Positions 1 through 7,876 of a stretch of DNA of 10,189 nt are shown one piece after another. Positions within the stretch are counted from its first letter, which is position 1, and the number at the start of each line of letters is the position of its first letter. The position numbers were made by a program, and so were the translations under genes. The DNA is from Gammaproteobacteria bacterium (lineage in GTDB: Bacteria > Pseudomonadota > Gammaproteobacteria > Steroidobacterales > GCA-2729495): assembly GCA_023150055.1 (NCBI GenBank), contig JAKLLP010000048.1:271-10459 (forward strand), written 5' to 3'. The notes beneath the pieces were generated by a model. That model saw nothing but the letters and a program-made list of their open reading frames with translations, ran no database searches and had not been told where the DNA came from.

Positions 1-1
1 C

Positions 2-664
2 AACGATCGGCTGGGCGCGCGAGTCGCCGAGATGGTCAGTGCCGACTGCCTGGTGCTGCTCTCCGACGTGGAGGGGCTGTACGATGCGGATCCGACGCGG
101 AATGATTCGGCAAGACTCATTCCGGAGGTGCGCGAGATAACCCCGGCCATCGAAGCGCTGGCGGGCGAATCGGGCACCGAGTTCGGGTCCGGCGGAATGA
201 TTACCAAGATGATCGCCGCGCGCATTGCGCTTGCCGCCGGCTGCGCGACAGTCATCGCGAGCGGCAGGCGACTGCGCCCGCTCGCCGCGATCGAGTCGGC
301 AAAACCCTGCACCTGGTTCATACCGGGCGGCACGCCGCTGCTCGCGCGGAAGAAGTGGATCGCCGGCACGCTCAAGCCGCGGGGCGATATCACCATCGAC
401 GACGGCGCGGAGAAGGCACTGCTCGCCGGCCGCAGCCTGCTGCCGGTGGGTGTGGTCGCCGTGGCCGGAAACTTCGGCCGTGGCGATGCGGTGACGGTGC
501 GCAACGGCGCCGGGCGCGACGTCGCCCGCGGGCTGGTGGCCTACGGCAGTGACGAGGCGCGGCGCATCCGGGGGCGGCGCAGCGAGGACATCGAGCAACT
601 GCTCGGTTATCGTGGCCGCGACGAGATGATTCATCGCGACAACCTCGTGCTGTTGAACGGGTGA
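2..664 (+). CDS. proB: Glutamate 5-kinase, 3' part (5' end outside window)
   Basis: Glutamate 5-kinase phosphorylates L-glutamate with ATP to gamma-glutamyl phosphate, the first step of proline synthesis, in the cytoplasm. The reading frame is open from base 2, so the 220 codons seen are the C-terminal part; the family is usually about 370 residues, so roughly 150 are missing upstream. The visible part starts at [11 protein letters not shown], a hallmark of the amino-acid-kinase fold, followed by [12 protein letters not shown] and [15 protein letters not shown], which belong to the nucleotide-binding half. From [13 protein letters not shown] onward the rest reads as the C-terminal PUA domain that many bacterial ProB proteins carry. 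An ATG at base 32 is internal and is not the true start. The stop lies 4 bases before proA, so the two are almost certainly co-transcribed. No frameshift or missing motif is visible. Confidence 0.96.
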   Translation, partial: NDRLGARVAEMVSADCLVLLSDVEGLYDADPTRNDSARLIPEVREITPAIEALAGESGTEFGSGGMITKMIAARIALAAGCATVIASGRRLRPLAAIESAKPCTWFIPGGTPLLARKKWIAGTLKPRGDITIDDGAEKALLAGRSLLPVGVVAVAGNFGRGDAVTVRNGAGRDVARGLVAYGSDEARRIRGRRSEDIEQLLGYRGRDEMIHRDNLVLLNG

Positions 665-668
665 GCCA

Positions 669-1952
669 ATGACGGCAATCAGCAAGGAAGACGACACGGT
701 CGCGCAGCTCATGCGCGGCCTTGGACAGAAGGCGCGTGCTGCGGCCCGGTTGCTGGCGCGGGCGAGCAGCGCCGGCAAGGACCGGGCGCTGCGTTCGGCC
801 GCGGCCGCGATTCGCGCGAGCGGCGCGGAGATCATGGCGGCGAATGCGAAGGACATGGAGTCCGCACGCGAGCGCGACCTTTCGAAGTCGTTGCTCGACC
901 GGCTCTACCTCGACGCCGGGCGGGTCGAAGGCATGGCACGCAGCATCGATGAGGTGGTCGCGCTGCCCGACCCGGTCGGCCAGGTGATGGCGGAGTGGTC
1001 CCGGCCGAATGGCCTGGTGATCCAGCGCGTGCGCGTGCCGCTCGGGGTGATCGGCATCATCTACGAGAGCCGCCCGAACGTGACGGCGGATGCCGGCGCC
1101 CTCTGCCTGAAGTCCGGCAACGCCGTCATCCTGCGGGGTGGCTCAGAGAGTTTCCATTCCAGCCGGGCGATTCATGGCTGCCTGCAGCGGGGGCTGCGCG
1201 AGGCGGGCCTGCCCGAGGACGCCATACAGATGGTGCCGACCACGGACCGCGCGGCGGTCGGTTATCTCTTGTCCGGCATGCAGGAGTTCGTCGACGTGGT
1301 CGTGCCCCGCGGGGGGCGCAGCCTCATCGAGCGCGTGCTCAAGGACGCGCGCGTGCCGGTGATCGGCCATCTCGAGGGCATCTGCCACACCTATGTGCAC
1401 CGTTCGGCCGACATCGACATGGCGAGGAACGTGACGCTCAACGCGAAGATGCGTCGCACCGGGATCTGCGGCGCTACCGAGACGCTGCTCATCGATCGCG
1501 ACTGCCTCCCTACGCACTATCGGCCGATCGCCGATGCGCTCGCTGCCGCCGGCTGCGAGCTGCGCGGGGATGCCGAGATCTGCGCGCTCGACCCGCGCGC
1601 GCGGCCTGCCACGGAGGCGGACTGGCACACCGAGTACCTCGACGCAATCATGTCCGTGCGCGTCGTCTCCGGTGTCGAAGAGGCGATCGAGCACATCACG
1701 CGTTACGGCTCCGGGCATACCGAGTGCATCGTGGCCAAGGACGCGGCGGCAGTGCGGCGTTTCTTCAACGACCTCGACAGCGCCATCCTCATGCACAACG
1801 CTTCGACGCAGTTCGCCGACGGCGGGGAGTTCGGCATGGGTGCCGAGATCGGCATCGCCACCGGGCGCATCCATGCCCGTGGGCCGGTCGGCGCGGAACA
1901 GCTGACGAGTTTCAAGTATCTCGTGAGGGGTGCAGGCCAGGTTCGGGCTTGA
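669..1952 (+). CDS. proA: Gamma-glutamyl phosphate reductase
   Basis: ProA reduces gamma-glutamyl phosphate with NADPH to glutamate 5-semialdehyde, which cyclises to pyrroline-5-carboxylate on the way to proline. The 427-residue product is the usual family length. It contains [40 protein letters not shown] and the catalytic-cysteine segment [13 protein letters not shown], with the cysteine at residue 267. The late motif [20 protein letters not shown] is also typical. The chosen ATG lies 4 bases after the proB stop and has a GGTGAG stretch just upstream, which suggests translational coupling. A second ATG at 711 (residue 15) matches where shorter family members begin, so the first 14 residues may be a lineage-specific extension or the start may be internal. 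Catalytic Cys and overall architecture are intact; function is confident. Confidence 0.97.
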   Translation: MTAISKEDDTVAQLMRGLGQKARAAARLLARASSAGKDRALRSAAAAIRASGAEIMAANAKDMESARERDLSKSLLDRLYLDAGRVEGMARSIDEVVALPDPVGQVMAEWSRPNGLVIQRVRVPLGVIGIIYESRPNVTADAGALCLKSGNAVILRGGSESFHSSRAIHGCLQRGLREAGLPEDAIQMVPTTDRAAVGYLLSGMQEFVDVVVPRGGRSLIERVLKDARVPVIGHLEGICHTYVHRSADIDMARNVTLNAKMRRTGICGATETLLIDRDCLPTHYRPIADALAAAGCELRGDAEICALDPRARPATEADWHTEYLDAIMSVRVVSGVEEAIEHITRYGSGHTECIVAKDAAAVRRFFNDLDSAILMHNASTQFADGGEFGMGAEIGIATGRIHARGPVGAEQLTSFKYLVRGAGQVRA

Positions 1953-1981
1953 GCAGTCCTGGTTCCCCGTAAATGCAGGGG

Positions 1982-2002
1982 CAGGGGCGGGCTCCGGCCC
2001 TG
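1982..2002. terminator. Possible hairpin between convergent proA and pspC-like gene
   Basis: Bases CAGGG and CCCTG at the two ends pair, and the GC-rich interior can pair further (5 bp, one mismatch, 3 bp, 3-base loop). It lies 29 bases after the proA stop and 13 bases beyond the stop of the gene converging from the other strand, where a bidirectional terminator would be expected. There is no T-run on either side, so intrinsic termination is weakly supported. Confidence 0.25.
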
Positions 2003-2015
2003 ACGAGCGCAGCCC

Positions 2016-2270
2016 TCAGTCGTCGAATTCCGGCGGTGGCGGACCCGGGGGCTCGGATGCCCCGGGCGGAAGCGGCTTCGGCATCATGGTCCAGCAGAAC
2101 AGATAGACCAGGATGGCCGGCAGGAGCCAGGACACCAGCAGGAAAACCATGAAAAACACCCGCGTGACCAGCGGATCACACCGCAGCCACTCGGCAAAGC
2201 CGGCGCACACGCCGGCGATGATCCTGTTGTGGGAACGCCGCAGGCGGCGTGGCTGGTAGCTCGTCTCCAT
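2016..2270 (-). CDS. Small PspC-domain membrane protein
   Basis: This 84-residue protein is essentially a single PspC domain. After the basic stretch YQPRRLRRSHNR come IIAGVCAGFAEWL and DPLVTRVFFMVFLL, the family signature, then hydrophobic residues at about 36-61 that form one or two membrane segments. A proline-rich, acidic tail (residues 64-84) follows. In enterobacteria PspC is an inner-membrane part of the phage-shock envelope-stress response. Many short PspC-domain proteins elsewhere have no defined role, and no pspA, pspB or pspF is visible here, so a Psp role is only a family-level suggestion. I chose ATG 2270 because the domain starts right after it. An in-frame ATG at 2303 would add 11 residues without family resemblance; neither start has a strong ribosome site. 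The gene is convergent with proA and stands alone. Confidence 0.85.
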   Translation of the reverse strand: METSYQPRRLRRSHNRIIAGVCAGFAEWLRCDPLVTRVFFMVFLLVSWLLPAILVYLFCWTMMPKPLPPGASEPPGPPPPEFDD

Positions 2271-2458
2271 AATCGGTTCGTCATGCCGGACAGCGCACGG
2301 CATACGCGGTGATGATGCCAGCCTGCGCTCGCCGGGTCACGCCGTGTCTTTCCGCGACCGCCCGGCTGTGTGCGGGCTGTGGAAAAAAAGGCTCTTCGCT
2401 CATCGGCGGAGATGCCGGCCTGTGACTGACGCGCTGCTGGCGGTCAGCGCGACTGGTG

Positions 2459-2548
2459 GACCGCCCTTGCGGCGGGAGGTCTCCGCTGTCGCTCCCGCCC
2501 TCGTTCATCGATACTCGCTTGGTTTGGAGATTTCTGCCTCCGAGCGGC
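2459..2548. repeat. Hairpin repeat, copy 1 (degenerate)
   Basis: The left part is GACCGCCCTTGCGGCGGGA, then GTCGCTCCC, a 12-base insertion GCCCTCGTTCAT, then CGATACTCGCTT, and a right arm around TCTGCCTCCGAGCGGC. The same blocks in the same order occur in copy 2 at 2570-2648, where the 12-base insertion is absent. The arms pair only imperfectly, so this copy looks decayed. The inner CCGCC-CTTGC-GGCGG can also fold by itself as a small stem-loop. It is non-coding, intergenic, and 21 bases from copy 2. Confidence 0.8.
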
Positions 2549-2569
2549 GCGGAGAGCCTTGACAGCCAT

Positions 2570-2648
2570 GACCGCCCTTGCGGCGGGACGTCCGCGCCGT
2601 CGCTCCCCGATACTCGCTTTGGGCGCGGACGCCCGCCTCCGGGCGGTC
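2570..2648. repeat. Hairpin repeat, copy 2 (near-perfect long inverted repeat)
   Basis: A left arm at 2570-2598 (begins GACCGCCC, ends GTCCGCGCC) and a right arm at 2622-2648 (begins GGCGCGGAC, ends GGGCGGTC) are reverse complements over almost their whole length. By eye the only differences are a short mismatch at TTG/GGA and two single-base gaps. The central loop holds GTCGCTCCCCGATACTCGCT, whose sequence is also conserved in copy 1. The transcript of either strand would form a very stable hairpin. It resembles REP or small MITE-like intergenic elements in size and form, but I cannot name the family. It lies 145 bases past the end of the - strand MFS gene and could act on its 3' end. Confidence 0.85.
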
Positions 2649-2792
2649 CTTACCCGTCAGCGACACCGGGAAGTATTGGCAGGGTGCCGTTCTGGAAGGT
2701 GGCGCCGAGCTGTGGCATCCCTGCCGCCGCCAGCCCACGCAGTAGCGCGCCAGTCTCACATCGGCTGGCTTCATTCTCCCGCGTCGCCGAAG

Positions 2793-4037
2793 TCAGTGCT
2801 TTCCGCCCTGCGACCAGTCGGGGAAGGGCGGCAGGCGGGCCAGCAGGACCGCGGCCAGCACGACCAGCACGGCGTGGGTGTAGAGGATCGCCGAATAGCC
2901 GCCCGTCACTTCCACCGCCTGCGCCGTGAGCAGCGGGCCGACGCCGGCGCCGAGCGAGTAGGCGCTGTAGTAAAAGGCGTAGATGCTGCTGAAGAACCGC
3001 AACCCGAAATAGCGGCTGGTGAGGTAGGCGGTGACATCAACCTCCGCGCCGGCCGCCAGGCCGGTCAGGATCCCCGCGAGAAACGCGAGCGGTCCGCTCG
3101 CGCCGGCGGCCAGCAGCACGATCGCCACCACCGGGCCGAGCAGGAAGGCGATCGCGACCCGCGGCGCGAAGAAGCGGTCCATGAGCCAGCCCGCGGCCAG
3201 CCGGCCGAACACCAGCGCCACGGCGAGCACGGACAGCGCCGTGGCCGCCCGCATCGGCGTGACGCCGCGGCTGGTGAGCAGCGGGACGAGGTGGACCTGG
3301 ACGCTGGTGATCGCGGTGCCGATCAGGAGGAAGGCCGCGAGCATCAGCCAGAAGGAGTGCGTGCCGAGTGCCGCGCGAACCGTGAGGCCGGCCAGCGCGA
3401 CGCGCGCCTGCTGCCCGTTCGGCTCATGTTCAGCACCGTCGGGCAGGAGGCCCATCGACTGGGGCGTGTCGCGGACCACGAGGGCGATGATGACCGTCGG
3501 CACCAGCGCGATTACCGCGGCGATGATCAGGTAGGCCTCGCGCCAGCCGTAGGTGTCGATACTCCACTGTGCCAGCAGCGGCCAGAGAAAACCGCCGAAG
3601 CCGAGGCCGGCGAGCGTGATGCCGAGTGCGAGGCCCCTGCGCCGGTTGAACCAGACCGAGATCACCCGCGTAAAGGCGACGTGCGTGGTGCCGAGGCCGA
3701 GGACCGCGAGCACGGCATAACGCAGGTAGAAGGCCGGCAGCGACGCGCTCTGCAGCGAGAACGAGGCGATCACCGCCGCCTCCAGCAGCAGTCCGACGAG
3801 GATCATGCGTCTCGCGCCGACGCGGTCGACGAGGGCGCCGAAGAAGGGTGCCGCGATGGTGACGGTCAGCGTGGTCACGAACAGGGCGAAAAAGACTTCC
3901 GGCGGGCTCCAGCCGAACTCCGCGCGCAGCGGCGCGAGGAAGATCGAGAAAGTCGCCGTGATGACACTCGCCAGCCCGCAGGCGAGCCCCACCGCGCAGG
4001 CGAGCGCCACGTACCAACCATAGAAAGTCTTTTTCAT
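2793..4037 (-). CDS. MFS transporter (monocarboxylate/oxalate-formate-antiporter-like)
   Basis: This 414-residue protein has the size and hydrophobic pattern of a 12-helix major facilitator in the inner membrane. It begins MKKTFYGWYVALAC; an N-terminal YGW(Y/W)V followed directly by helix 1 is typical of the monocarboxylate/oxalate-formate-antiporter branch. The loop between helices 2 and 3 carries a motif-A variant, GALVDRVGARR (residues 67-77), and RYFGLRFFSSIYAFYYSAYSLGAG in the second half is also typical of this branch. A hydrophilic central loop lies at about residues 190-215. By family the likely cargo is a small organic acid, but no substrate can be read from sequence. The ATG is fixed by the family N-terminus; only a weak GGAA precedes it. 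It is the last gene of the - strand block, 120 bp after the LLM oxidoreductase, so uptake of that pathway's substrate or export of a product is a reasonable inference. Confidence 0.9.
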   Translation of the reverse strand: MKKTFYGWYVALACAVGLACGLASVITATFSIFLAPLRAEFGWSPPEVFFALFVTTLTVTIAAPFFGALVDRVGARRMILVGLLLEAAVIASFSLQSASLPAFYLRYAVLAVLGLGTTHVAFTRVISVWFNRRRGLALGITLAGLGFGGFLWPLLAQWSIDTYGWREAYLIIAAVIALVPTVIIALVVRDTPQSMGLLPDGAEHEPNGQQARVALAGLTVRAALGTHSFWLMLAAFLLIGTAITSVQVHLVPLLTSRGVTPMRAATALSVLAVALVFGRLAAGWLMDRFFAPRVAIAFLLGPVVAIVLLAAGASGPLAFLAGILTGLAAGAEVDVTAYLTSRYFGLRFFSSIYAFYYSAYSLGAGVGPLLTAQAVEVTGGYSAILYTHAVLVVLAAVLLARLPPFPDWSQGGKH

Positions 4038-4157
4038 TGCGTGCGATTCCGCGTGAGGAGCCTCATAACCGGGTGGTTTTTTCCTGAAGGGTCCGCGGCT
4101 GCGCCACTGTACCGCGGGGTTCTGCGCAGATCACGTGGCGGTTTGCCGCGCCTGGTT

Positions 4158-5168
4158 TCAGCCGAGCGCCGGCACCACGCGTGTGCCGATCATCTCGATC
4201 GCCGCGGCCTGGTCCCGGTGCAGCTTGAGCGCGATATCGGTGAGCCCCGCGGCGCGGAAGTCCTTCAGGCGGGCGATATGGCGCTCTGCGCTGTCTGGGC
4301 CGCCGCTGCAGGTCAGGTGATCGACGAGTTTTGTCAGGATCGTTTCCGGGACGCCCTCGATCACCGGGGTGCGCCGCTTGTAGGCGCGGAAGAATGCCGG
4401 GAGGTGCGCCTGCACGATGGCGCACTCCTCCTCGTCCAGGAACGAGGCGAGGTAGGAGGGCTCGAGCATGCCGCGCAGCGCGAGCTGCTCGCGCGCCTCG
4501 TCGACGGACGCCTGTGCATTGGACTTGACGTGCCAGGCGACCAGCGCGCTCAGCCTGAGGTCGGCGCGCGAGCGGCCCGCGGCGGCGAGACCCGCGTCGA
4601 CCCGCCCCAGCGCTGCGTGCAGGGTGGCCGGGGTGATGTCGCCGAACATGATGGCGTCGGCGAGGCGCGTGGCCATCGCCAGCATCTGCGGCTTGTTGGC
4701 GCCGATCCAGATCGTCGGCGGGCAGGCCGTGGCCCAAGCCGGGCGGTAATTGAACACGCGGAAGATCCGCCCCTGGTAGTTGAGTGCAGTATCGGGCCGT
4801 GTGCCCTTCAGGATTTCCACGCACTCGCGCACGTGCCCGACCATGCGCACCGGGTCGATGCCCATGGCGGCCGGCACACCGGTCGGCCCGCCGACGAGGA
4901 TCTGCGCGCGGCCACCGCTGAGTTCGGCCAGCCCGAGGATCGCTTTGGACATCTTCAGCGGGTGCAGTTCCCAGGGGGTCATCACCAGCGGGCCCATGAG
5001 GATGCGCGAGGAGGCGAGCGCCAGCGGCGCGAGCGTCATGAACGGATCGCGCGAGGAGGGATAGTTCGAGGCCCACACGGCATGGATGCCGTGGCGCTCG
5101 GCGAGCTGCCCGAGTTCACGCGCCTCTGCGGGCGAGGTGTCGGGATCGAGGATGACATCGATTTTCAT
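4158..5168 (-). CDS. LLM-class (luciferase-like) flavin-dependent oxidoreductase
   Basis: This 336-residue cytoplasmic protein belongs to the bacterial-luciferase-like superfamily, a TIM-barrel fold binding FMN or F420. Family landmarks are VWASNYPSSRDPFMTLAPLA (residues 31-50), ILMGPLVMTPWELHPLKMSK (56-75), LSGGRAQILVGG (84-95), PPTIWIGANKPQMLAMATRLADAIMFG (from 150) and FRAAGLTDIALKL near the end. These fit the branch that includes methylene-tetrahydromethanopterin-reductase-like proteins and two-component FMNH2-dependent monooxygenases. FMN is more likely than F420 if the host is a gammaproteobacterium, and a flavin-reductase-like gene in the same block (7877-8710) could supply reduced flavin. 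The exact reaction and substrate are unknown. Start chosen at MKIDVILDPD, which matches the first beta strand; no strong ribosome site is visible. The downstream MFS gene starts 120 bp later. Confidence 0.9.
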   Translation of the reverse strand: MKIDVILDPDTSPAEARELGQLAERHGIHAVWASNYPSSRDPFMTLAPLALASSRILMGPLVMTPWELHPLKMSKAILGLAELSGGRAQILVGGPTGVPAAMGIDPVRMVGHVRECVEILKGTRPDTALNYQGRIFRVFNYRPAWATACPPTIWIGANKPQMLAMATRLADAIMFGDITPATLHAALGRVDAGLAAAGRSRADLRLSALVAWHVKSNAQASVDEAREQLALRGMLEPSYLASFLDEEECAIVQAHLPAFFRAYKRRTPVIEGVPETILTKLVDHLTCSGGPDSAERHIARLKDFRAAGLTDIALKLHRDQAAAIEMIGTRVVPALG

Positions 5169-5213
5169 GCGGCTGCAGAGATTCCCCGGTGTAGCGTCAT
5201 ACAGACGAGTTGC

Positions 5214-5237
5214 CAGTCATCACCGCCCTTGCGGCGG
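5214..5237. repeat. Hairpin repeat, copy 3 (one arm only)
   Basis: ACCGCCCTTGCGGCGG at 5222-5237 is identical to the core of copies 1 and 2, and the seven bases before it (CAGTCAT plus one) nearly match those before copy 2 (CAGCCAT plus one). The match stops after GGCGG; the GTCGCTCCC and CGATACTCGCTT blocks and the right arm are missing. It lies in the 115-bp gap between the LLM oxidoreductase and mmsA genes, about 2.6 kb from the pair. The core itself forms a 5-bp stem with a 5-base loop. Confidence 0.65.
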
Positions 5238-5283
5238 CAGGTCCGGAGTTCGCAGACGGTCAATGTAGTTTCTGGAGCACAAA

Positions 5284-6780
<1,497 letters not shown>

Positions 6781-6789
6781 ATTGGCGTG

Positions 6790-6794
6790 TCTCC
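6790..6794 (-). promoter_or_regulatory. Ribosome binding site of mmsA
   Basis: GGAGA on the - strand lies 9 bases upstream of the mmsA ATG and supports that start. Confidence 0.6.
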
Positions 6795-6856
6795 GCGGAC
6801 AGGAAGTCAGGGCCTGTCAGGTGACGAGTGTAGCCGCGCGCGGGCTGGCTGCGGAA

Positions 6857-6873
6857 CCGCGCTGCCGGCGCGG
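6857..6873 (-). terminator. GC hairpin just after the hydrolase gene
   Basis: CCGCGC and GCGCGG form a perfect 6-bp stem around a 5-base loop, 6 bases past the hydrolase stop and about 76 bases before the mmsA start. No T-run follows on the - strand, so it may be a pause, an mRNA-stability element or chance in GC-rich DNA rather than a true terminator. If it ends transcription, mmsA needs its own promoter. Confidence 0.3.
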
Positions 6874-6879
6874 CTCGCC

Positions 6880-7821
6880 TCAGGAGGGCGGCAGGTCGGC
6901 GAGCGGCGTGTCCATCCAGGCGCGCACGTCCCGGCCGATCGTCTCGCCGGCTTCTTCCACCGCCATATGGCCCACGCCGGGGTAGCTGATGAACTTCAGC
7001 GACGAGGCGTTTTCCAGCAACTCGATGAACTCCGCGGACTGGTCGAAGGTGGCCGTGGTATTGGCCTCGCCCCAGAGCAGCAGGACCGGTGTGCGCACGC
7101 TGCGGATCAAGCCCTCGATGTCGCCGGCTTCGTACTGCGACAGCCGGTCGAGTTGGGCTTCGCGCTGGCCCTCGCGCATCCACATGTCGTACCAGCGATC
7201 CACCAGTGCAGGCGGGAGGCGCGACGGATCGCCGAAGCCGCTGCGGAGCATGAACTCCGGCAGCGCCCGCGGCAGGATGTACTTGAGGACGTAGGCCGTC
7301 CTCGGGACGGTGCCCCGGCTCTTTCTTTCCTTGCCTTCGAGTGAACCCGGGCTGAGCAGGACGAGGCGCTCGACCCGCTCGGGGTGCGCGGCGCTGTAGT
7401 GAATCGCCATGGTGCCGCCCATCGAGGTGCCGCCGAGGCTGAAGGTCTGCAGACCGAGCGCATCGATGAAGCGCTCCATGAGGGCGAGCGTGCGCTGCTG
7501 GCTGTAGTCGCCGGTCGGATCAGGGCCCGTCAGGCCGTGGCTGGTCATGTCGAAGCGGATGACCCGGTAGCGGTCGGCCAGCGCCTCGACCCAGGGATCC
7601 CAGTCGATCAGGTTGGAGAAGTTGGCGTGCAGCAGCACGATCACCGGGCCCGCACCCTCGTCGCGGTAATGCATGCGCACGCCGTCGATCGTGATGAACT
7701 TCGAGGCCGGTCCGGCGTACCGGGCCTCGAGTTCCGCGGCGGGTATATCGCGGTATATCCACAGCGCCCCCGCCAGTGCGACCACGAGGAGCAACGCAGA
7801 GATGCCGAGCACGCGCAGCAT
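6880..7821 (-). CDS. Membrane-anchored alpha/beta hydrolase, atypical acid residue
   Basis: This is a 313-residue alpha/beta-hydrolase. It starts MLRVLGISALLLVVALAGA, a single N-terminal membrane segment or uncleaved signal, so the catalytic domain is probably periplasmic or membrane-attached. The domain begins near residue 43 (FITIDGVRMHYRDEGAG). The oxyanion-loop region is LLHANFSN in place of the common HGFP. The nucleophile elbow is GGTSMGG with Ser133; the histidine is in PGVGHMA at His285. At the usual catalytic-acid position, where WGExD is expected, the sequence is LLLWGEANTT, with Asn254. I chose the ATG at 7821 because the hydrophobic segment follows at once, AGGGA lies 11 bases upstream, and a longer start at 7911 would overlap the preceding gene. 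The preceding flavin-reductase gene ends 55 bp away. By family it could cleave an ester, lactone or C-C bond; the substrate is unknown. Confidence 0.88.
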   Translation of the reverse strand: MLRVLGISALLLVVALAGALWIYRDIPAAELEARYAGPASKFITIDGVRMHYRDEGAGPVIVLLHANFSNLIDWDPWVEALADRYRVIRFDMTSHGLTGPDPTGDYSQQRTLALMERFIDALGLQTFSLGGTSMGGTMAIHYSAAHPERVERLVLLSPGSLEGKERKSRGTVPRTAYVLKYILPRALPEFMLRSGFGDPSRLPPALVDRWYDMWMREGQREAQLDRLSQYEAGDIEGLIRSVRTPVLLLWGEANTTATFDQSAEFIELLENASSLKFISYPGVGHMAVEEAGETIGRDVRAWMDTPLADLPPS

Positions 7822-7876
7822 CAGTCGCGATGTCCCTGCTGCTCGGCAGGCGGGCAGAATTCCGCGGCAACGCGGC

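Larger units (their letters stand above)
2271..2792. other. 522-bp intergenic region without a convincing gene
   Basis: ORFs on both strands here have arginine-, proline- and serine-rich products without recognisable motifs, and they run through the hairpin repeats, so I treat them as non-coding. The region holds two copies of a hairpin repeat (2459-2548 and 2570-2648) and a run of seven A at 2383-2389, which reads as seven T on the - strand. On the - strand 2650-2760, a short open frame ends in TAA and reads plausibly like a protein C-terminus (contains GALLRGLAAAGMPQLG), but no start or family is evident. The - strand transcript of the MFS gene ending at 2793 would run into this region, and the promoter of the PspC-domain gene must lie in its left part; I see no clear -35/-10 pair. 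Confidence 0.6.

Noticed and set aside
2378..2386. TGTGGAAAA, a match to a degenerate DnaA-box pattern next to an A-run
   Set aside because: A single degenerate 9-mer is expected by chance; there is no box cluster, AT-rich unwinding region or dnaA/dnaN gene nearby.
2281..2774. Short ORFs on both strands in the intergenic region (75, 72 and 89 codons, and the first part of a 157-codon frame)
   Set aside because: They run through or beside the hairpin repeats, have no ribosome sites or motifs, and their products are Arg/Ser/Pro-rich translations of non-coding DNA.
4063..5076. A 337-codon - strand frame overlapping the LLM oxidoreductase gene
   Set aside because: It is a shifted frame of the same gene with an Arg/Ala/Gly-rich product; the LLM family motifs are all in the other frame.
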